Shown here piece by piece: positions 42,105 to 46,435 of a stretch of 46,435 nt of DNA (position 1 is its first letter; each line of letters opens with the position of its first letter). Location: the NCBI GenBank assembly GCA_023434095.1, contig JAEYTJ010000327.1:1-46435 (forward strand). Direction: 5' to 3'. Below the pieces are notes generated by a model that did not search any database, was not told the DNA's origin, and was given only the letters and a program-made list of their open reading frames with translations. Position numbers and translations under genes: made by a program. This stretch comes from Pseudomonadota bacterium. GTDB taxonomy: Bacteria > Pseudomonadota > Alphaproteobacteria > Rhizobiales > Xanthobacteraceae.

Positions 42105-43022
42105 TCAGACCTTTTCGACCTCAGGCCGGCCGAGCAGGCCCTGCGGCATGAAGATCAGCGTGATGGCAAGGATGGAGAACGCCGCCACATCCTTGTACTC
42201 GATCGAGAAATAGGCGGACCAGAAGGTCTCGATCAGGCCGATCAGCAGCCCGCCGAGCACGGCCCCGGGCAGCGAGCCGATGCCGCCGAGAACGGCCGCG
42301 GTGAAGGCCTTCACGCCGGGCACGAAGCCGTCGGCAAAGTTCGCGACGCCGTAATACATGAGGTACAGCGTGCCGGCGACGGCGGCGAGCGCGGCGCCGA
42401 TGACGAAGGTCAGCGAGATGGTGTGGTCGACATTGATGCCGAGCAGCGCCGCCATCTTGCGGTCCTGCTCGCAGGCGCGCTGGGCGCGGCCGAGCGAGGT
42501 CTTCTGCACGAGATACCAGAAGCCTCCGAGCAGGGCGGCGGTGATCACCATGATGATGACCTGCTTCCAGGCGAGGGTGACCTGGTAGGAGCCGTTGTCC
42601 ATCAGCACGATCACGTCGGTGATCATCGGCGGGATCGGCTTGTTGCGCGGGCCCTGCGTCACCTGCACGAAATTGGCGAGGAAGATCGACATGCCGATGG
42701 CGGAGATCATCGGCGCGAGGCGGAACGAGCCGCGCAGCGGCCGGTAGGCCACCCGCTCGATCGCCCAGTTCAGCAGCGAGGTAAAGAACATCGCCACGAC
42801 GAGCACGATGGCCAGAGCGAGGAAGATGGAGGTGATGCCCAGCACCGTGGTGACCAGCAGGAAGCAGATCAGCGCGATGAAGGCGGAGACCATGAACACG
42901 TCGCCATGGGCAAAGTTCACCATGCCGATGATGCCGAACACCATGGTGTAGCCGATGGCGATCAGCCCGTAGATCGAGCCGAGCGTCAGCCCGTTGATGA
43001 GCTGCTGAACGAAAATTTCCAT
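42105..43022 (-). CDS. livH: Branched-chain amino acid ABC importer, permease LivH
   Basis: 305 residues from ATG 43022 (MEIFVQQLINGLTLGSIYGL), the normal LivH start, with GGGGAG eleven bases upstream; a longer frame to 43145 is rejected. GIIGMVNFAHGDVFM and the coupling loop RACEQDRKMAALLGINV are family hallmarks. It is the first gene of the operon, so the promoter must lie in the AT-rich region to its right. Confidence 0.96.
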   Translation of the reverse strand: MEIFVQQLINGLTLGSIYGLIAIGYTMVFGIIGMVNFAHGDVFMVSAFIALICFLLVTTVLGITSIFLALAIVLVVAMFFTSLLNWAIERVAYRPLRGSFRLAPMISAIGMSIFLANFVQVTQGPRNKPIPPMITDVIVLMDNGSYQVTLAWKQVIIMVITAALLGGFWYLVQKTSLGRAQRACEQDRKMAALLGINVDHTISLTFVIGAALAAVAGTLYLMYYGVANFADGFVPGVKAFTAAVLGGIGSLPGAVLGGLLIGLIETFWSAYFSIEYKDVAAFSILAITLIFMPQGLLGRPEVEKV

Positions 43023-43412
43023 GATAGTGCCGGCTCCCCTCAGCCGAATTTGCGCAAGGCGCTGCCGTCGGGCTTTTGCACAGTTTGTAACCGTGCCCGT
43101 ACGGAGAGCGCCCTCACTCTTAGCTTGCGCGCTCATCCGATACAATTCGATCGAAAGACGAAATGCAATCGATCGAAAAGCATGATATTAGGGTATTAAA
43201 TTACCTATCAACAGGAATCTTGTTGCAACTCAAGCGGTTAATGTGACGATGCTGCGTCCGTCCTGTGGCGGCGTCCGTCATTTTTGTCTTCACATCGTCA
43301 TCGCCGGCGAGCCCGCGAGGCGCGGTTTTCAAATCGGGCCGGCTGGGGTTATGCACAGCGCAGGCGTGCGCGGGCTCTCCGGCCCGGGCGCCGGTGCGGG
43401 AGGCACGGCAGA
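43023..43412. other. 390-bp divergent spacer between livH and the flavin reductase gene
   Basis: No gene is recognised. It contains the AT-rich promoter/operator region described at 43146-43211 and, nearer the flavin reductase, ordinary GC-rich sequence. Open frames that run through it upstream of the reductase carry no family features. Confidence 0.5.
43146..43211 (-). promoter_or_regulatory. Candidate liv operon promoter and tandem operator
   Basis: In an AT-rich spacer, the leftward strand reads TTGATA (43211-43206) and TAATAT (43190-43185), 15 bp apart, a somewhat short sigma-70-like pair. Downstream lie two copies of CGATCGAAA (plus strand 43148-43156 and 43170-43178), 22 bp or two helical turns apart, inside palindromic TTCGATCGAA and TCGATCGA cores. 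This is the pattern of a dimeric regulator binding side by side. Confidence 0.45.
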
Positions 43413-43952
43413 GTGGACCAGCCCAAGTCCCATCAAGCGGCACAGGACGCGGCGCATCGCGATGCCGGCCACGCGGTCGAGGCCGGGCTCTATCGCGAGG
43501 CGATGAGCCGGCTGGTGGCCGCCGTGCACGTCGTCACCACCCATGGCGCGGACGGGCGCGCCGGCTTCACCGCCACCGCTGTCGCCTCGGTCTCCGACAG
43601 CCCGCCGACCCTTCTCGTCTGCCTCAACCGGCGCATCCGCTCCGCGCCCGTCTTCCGTCAGGCCGGCCGGTTTGCGGTCAACATGCTGGGCGCCGAGCAG
43701 CAGGCGGTGGCGGAGGGCTTCGGCGGGCGCGGCGGGCTGGAGGGGGAGCAGCGATTCGGCGTCGGCCAGTGGCACGAGGGCGCGCTGGGCCTGCCCAGCC
43801 TCGCGGGCGCGGTTGCGGTGTTCCACTGCCGGCTGGTGGAGGCGCGCACCATCGCCACCCATGACGTGCTGGTCGGCCGCGTGGAGGCAGTGACGCTCGG
43901 CCCGGACAAGCCGAAGCTCGCTTATCTCGGGCGCGGTTTCCTCGCGGTCTGA
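43413..43952 (+). CDS. Flavin reductase domain protein (RutF/HpaC-like)
   Basis: 179 residues from GTG 43413, preceded by GGGAGG; the open frame upstream is spurious. YREAMSRLVAAVHVVTTHGADGRAG, then GFTATAVASVSDSPPTLLVCLNR, and APVFRQAGRFAVNML are the FMN-binding split-barrel motifs. Such proteins use NAD(P)H to reduce free flavin for a partner monooxygenase. No two-component monooxygenase lies beside it, so its partner is unknown; the FAD monooxygenase at 5043 binds its own FAD and is not a likely client. Confidence 0.88.
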   Translation: MDQPKSHQAAQDAAHRDAGHAVEAGLYREAMSRLVAAVHVVTTHGADGRAGFTATAVASVSDSPPTLLVCLNRRIRSAPVFRQAGRFAVNMLGAEQQAVAEGFGGRGGLEGEQRFGVGQWHEGALGLPSLAGAVAVFHCRLVEARTIATHDVLVGRVEAVTLGPDKPKLAYLGRGFLAV

Positions 43953-43995
43953 GCGGGGCCGGTCGGCAGTACTGCGGCCGTGTTCGGCTCCGTCA

Positions 43996-44102
43996 CGTCA
44001 TCCTGAGGTGCGCGCGCAGCACGCCTCGAAGGATGCCTGCGGTGCGCGCCCAAATGACCATCCTTCGAGGCCCGGCCTGCGGCCGGGCACCTCAGGATGA
44101 CG
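43996..44102. repeat. 107-bp REP-like palindrome
   Basis: Outer arms CGTCATCCTGAGGTGC (43996-44011) and GCACCTCAGGATGACG (44087-44102) are perfect complements; inner arms CCTCGAAGGATG (44024-44035) and CATCCTTCGAGG (44059-44070) are too. Elements of this CGTCATCCTGAGG type recur in Bradyrhizobium-related genomes (from memory). It lies between convergent genes and could also end transcripts. Confidence 0.85.
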
Positions 44103-44132
44103 GTCTTCGTCTTCAGGGCGCGGATGCGCGGC

Positions 44133-45320
44133 TCACGCCACCTGCCCGGCAACCCAGCCGGACGACCACGCCCATTGGAAATTATAGCCGCCGAGCCAGC
44201 CGGTGACGTCCACCACCTCGCCGATGAAATACAGGCCCGGCACGCTGCGCGCTTCCAGCGTGCGTGAATCGAGGCCGGCGGTGTCGACGCCGCCGAGCGT
44301 CACCTCGGCGGTGCGGTAGCCTTCCGAGCCCGTCGGCTTCAGCCGCCAGCCATTCACCGCCCCGTCGATCCGCCGCAGCGCCTTGTCCGAGAGGTCGGCG
44401 AGGTTGCCGGGGCCGGCCTCGCGCTCGGCGATGAGCTGGGCGAGGCGCTTGGGCAGCAGGCTCGCCAGCGCGGTGGCGGGCGACTGCCGGCCATTCCCCG
44501 TGCGCATCTCGCGCAGCCGGGCGAAGATGTCGGTGTGCGGCGCCAGCGCCAGCGTGATCTCGTCGCCCTCCCGCCAGTAAGACGAGATCTGCAAGATCGC
44601 CGGCCCCGACAGGCCGCGATGGGTGAACAGCAGCCCCTCCTCGAACCGCGTCTTGCCGTGGCTCACCCGCGCCTCCACCGCCACCCCGGCGAGCGGGGCG
44701 AGACGGTCCAGCAGCGCGGGATCGAGGGTCAGCGGCACCAGGCCGGGGCGGGTGGGCTGCAGCGCCAGCCCGAAGCGTTCCGCCACCTCGTAGCCGAAGC
44801 CGGTGGCGCCCATCTTCGGGATCGACTTGCCGCCGCAGGCGACGACCAGCGAGCGGCAGGCGAAGCTGCCGTGGGAGGTCGCGACCGTGAAGCCATCGGC
44901 AGCCCGCTCGATGCCGGCGATGGTTGTCGACAACCGGAGCTCGCCCGCAGCCTCGCGCAGATCGTCGGTCAGCATGTCCACCACCTGCCGGGCGGAGCCG
45001 TCGCAGAACAGCTGGCCGAGCGTCTTCTCGTGCCAGGCGATGCCGCGCCGGTCGATGCGGGCGATGAAGTCCTGCGCGCTGTAGCGTTTCAGCGCGGAGA
45101 TGGCGAAGCCGGGATTGGCGGAGAGGTAATTGGGCGGGCCGGCGTCGCGATTGGTGAAATTGCAGCGCCCGCCGCCGGAGATGCGGATCTTCTCGCCCGG
45201 GGCGCGGGCTTGGTCGAGCACCACGACGCGCCGCCCGCGCCGGCCGGTCTCGATGGCGCACATCAGCCCGGCGGCGCCGGCGCCGATCACCACCACATCG
45301 ACGGGCGTGGGGCGGCTCAC
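44133..45320 (-). CDS. HI0933/BaiN-family NAD(P)/FAD-dependent oxidoreductase
   Basis: 395 residues from GTG 45320, overlapping the upstream gene by four bases (GTGA). VVVIGAGAAGLMCAIETGRRG binds FAD; KIRISGGGRCNFTN is the family signature; the C-terminal EVTLGGVDT...PGLYFIGEVVDVTGWLGGYN (in two parts) and NFQWAWSSGWVAG complete it. HI0933-like flavoproteins are widespread; some reduce steroids in gut bacteria, but most have no known reaction. Coupling to the radical SAM gene suggests co-expression. Confidence 0.92.
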   Translation of the reverse strand: MSRPTPVDVVVIGAGAAGLMCAIETGRRGRRVVVLDQARAPGEKIRISGGGRCNFTNRDAGPPNYLSANPGFAISALKRYSAQDFIARIDRRGIAWHEKTLGQLFCDGSARQVVDMLTDDLREAAGELRLSTTIAGIERAADGFTVATSHGSFACRSLVVACGGKSIPKMGATGFGYEVAERFGLALQPTRPGLVPLTLDPALLDRLAPLAGVAVEARVSHGKTRFEEGLLFTHRGLSGPAILQISSYWREGDEITLALAPHTDIFARLREMRTGNGRQSPATALASLLPKRLAQLIAEREAGPGNLADLSDKALRRIDGAVNGWRLKPTGSEGYRTAEVTLGGVDTAGLDSRTLEARSVPGLYFIGEVVDVTGWLGGYNFQWAWSSGWVAGQVA

Positions 45321-46405
45321 ACGCCCTCTCCATACGCATGCACGCCGCCGCAATAATCGGTGACGCGCCAGCCTTCCGGCGCCGGCTCCAGATAGGCGGG
45401 GCCGACCGGCACCTTGCCGTGGCCGCCGGGGATGTCGAGCACATAGGTCGGCAGAGCGAGGCCGGACACCCGCCCGCGCAAAGCCGCCATCAGTTCCTGC
45501 CCGCGCCGGATGGGCAGGCGGAAATGCGCCGTGCCGGGGGCGAGGTCGGGATGGTGGAGGTAGTAGGGCTTCACCCGGCATTCCACCAGGGCGCGGAACA
45601 GCGCAGCGAGCGTGTCCGCGTCGTCATTGACGCCAGCGAGCAGCACGCTCTGCCCCACCAGGGCGATGCCGGCATCCGCGAGGCGGGCGAGGGCGGCGCG
45701 GGCCTCGGGGCCGAGTTCGCGCGCATGGTTGGCGTGGATGGCGACATAGGTGGTCACGCCGGGCGCCCGCAGCGCCGCCACCAGCGCGCCGGTGACCCGC
45801 TCCGGCGCCGCGACCGGCACGCGGGTGTGGAAGCGCACGATCTTCACATGGGGAATCGCGGCGAGGCGGGCCATCAGCTCCGCCAGCCGTCGCGGCGAGG
45901 CGACCAGCGGGTCGCCGCCGGTGAGGACGACTTCCCAGATTTCCGGCCGGCCGGCGATGTAGGCGAGGGCGGCGTCGAGCGCGTCGTCGGAGAGGCGGGT
46001 CTCCGCGCCCGGCCCGACCATCTCGCGGCGGAAGCAGAAGCGGCAATAGACGGCGCAGACGCCGACCAGCTTCAGCAACACCCGGTCGGGGTAGCGGTGG
46101 ACGATGCCCGGCACCGGGCTGTGCGCGGCGTCGCCGATCGGGTCGTCGCGCTCTTCCGGGCGCGTCTCCAGTTCGCGGGCATCGGGCACGAACTGCCGGG
46201 CGACGGGGTCGGCAGCGTCGGCGGGGTCGATAAGCCGGGCCAGCGTCGGCGTCACCGCCACGGCGTAACGCGCTTCCACCGCCTCCAGCGCCGGATCGGC
46301 CGCCACCAGCCCGGCCTGCGCCAGTTCCCCCACGCGGCGCAGGGTGCGGGCAGGCAGCGCGGCGGGCGCAGAGGGGGCGAGGGGCGTGCGGACCGGGGAG
46401 TTCAT
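45317..46405 (-). CDS. Lysine-2,3-aminomutase-like radical SAM protein (KamA/EpmB family)
   Basis: 362 residues from ATG 46405. The radical SAM cluster ligands are C117, C121 and C124 in CAVYCRFCFRRE; the PLP lysine is probably K331 in DIPGGHGKVPVG. VLTGGDPL and IRFHTR-like VRFHTRVPV are family motifs. Members convert L-lysine to beta-lysine, or in EpmB form beta-lysine for elongation factor P. Length fits the short EpmB-like type; alphaproteobacterial relatives often lie near epmA and efp, but the window ends 30 bases upstream, so that cannot be seen. GGGGAG lies beyond the start with moderate spacing. Confidence 0.9.
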   Translation of the reverse strand: MNSPVRTPLAPSAPAALPARTLRRVGELAQAGLVAADPALEAVEARYAVAVTPTLARLIDPADAADPVARQFVPDARELETRPEERDDPIGDAAHSPVPGIVHRYPDRVLLKLVGVCAVYCRFCFRREMVGPGAETRLSDDALDAALAYIAGRPEIWEVVLTGGDPLVASPRRLAELMARLAAIPHVKIVRFHTRVPVAAPERVTGALVAALRAPGVTTYVAIHANHARELGPEARAALARLADAGIALVGQSVLLAGVNDDADTLAALFRALVECRVKPYYLHHPDLAPGTAHFRLPIRRGQELMAALRGRVSGLALPTYVLDIPGGHGKVPVGPAYLEPAPEGWRVTDYCGGVHAYGEGV

Positions 46406-46435
46406 GCGCGGTCTTGTGATCGTTTCCAGACGCCT

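Overview
The window is high-GC DNA (about two thirds G+C by eye) from an alphaproteobacterium, most likely of the order Hyphomicrobiales (Rhizobiales); a Xanthobacteraceae-like genome is my inference, not something I could test. Supporting traits are the GAAC-N7-GAAC SOS box before recA, an F1-ATPase zeta-type inhibitor gene, a PurS/PurQ/PurL-type purine pathway, a grx-bolA pair, a liv operon carrying a DUF6867-type membrane gene, and two palindromic intergenic repeats of the kind scattered through Rhizobiales genomes. Coding density is high and most genes are core housekeeping.

Layout. 1-5000: a partial M32 carboxypeptidase, a palindromic repeat, and the divergent oxyR/katG peroxide-defence pair. 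5000-7020: an FAD monooxygenase followed by a cupin. 7100-12410: recA with its SOS box, alaS, and a cyclic-nucleotide-binding K+ channel. 12800-17480: icd, then divergently trmJ, murI and a lytic transglycosylase. 17590-18460: a lower-GC patch holding one small secreted protein. 18465-20760: rpsD, a DUF900 alpha/beta hydrolase and grxD. 20830-25219: a bolA-type gene and the purine genes purL, purQ, purS and purC, all on the minus strand. 25562-28989: the zeta inhibitor, a secreted SH3 protein with a Gly/Pro/Trp/Arg repeat tail, purB and rpe. 29067-31871: an inverse-autotransporter-like outer-membrane protein with a beta-helix passenger, divergent from a small Gly/Tyr-rich secreted protein. 32058-35043: a glycine betaine/proline-type ABC importer (proV-proW-proX order). 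35238-37096: a P1-family self-processing peptidase divergent from ccdA. 37212-43022: a complete branched-chain amino acid ABC operon (livH-livM-livG-livF-DUF6867-livK, transcribed leftward). 43413-46405: a flavin reductase, a REP-like hairpin, and a translationally coupled pair of a lysine-2,3-aminomutase-like radical SAM enzyme and an HI0933-type flavoprotein.

The genes form several working units: peroxide sensing (OxyR) with its catalase target; IMP synthesis steps (PurSQL, PurC, PurB); Fe-S trafficking (Grx and BolA); and two ABC importers for osmolytes and amino acids. Most ends of transcription units carry recognisable intrinsic terminators, several working in both directions between convergent genes.

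The least ordinary element is the 712-residue outer-membrane protein at 29067-31205, an N-terminal beta-barrel followed by a parallel beta-helix, an architecture not usually associated with free-living alphaproteobacteria. No CRISPR array, insertion sequence, phage region, tRNA or rRNA gene was seen.
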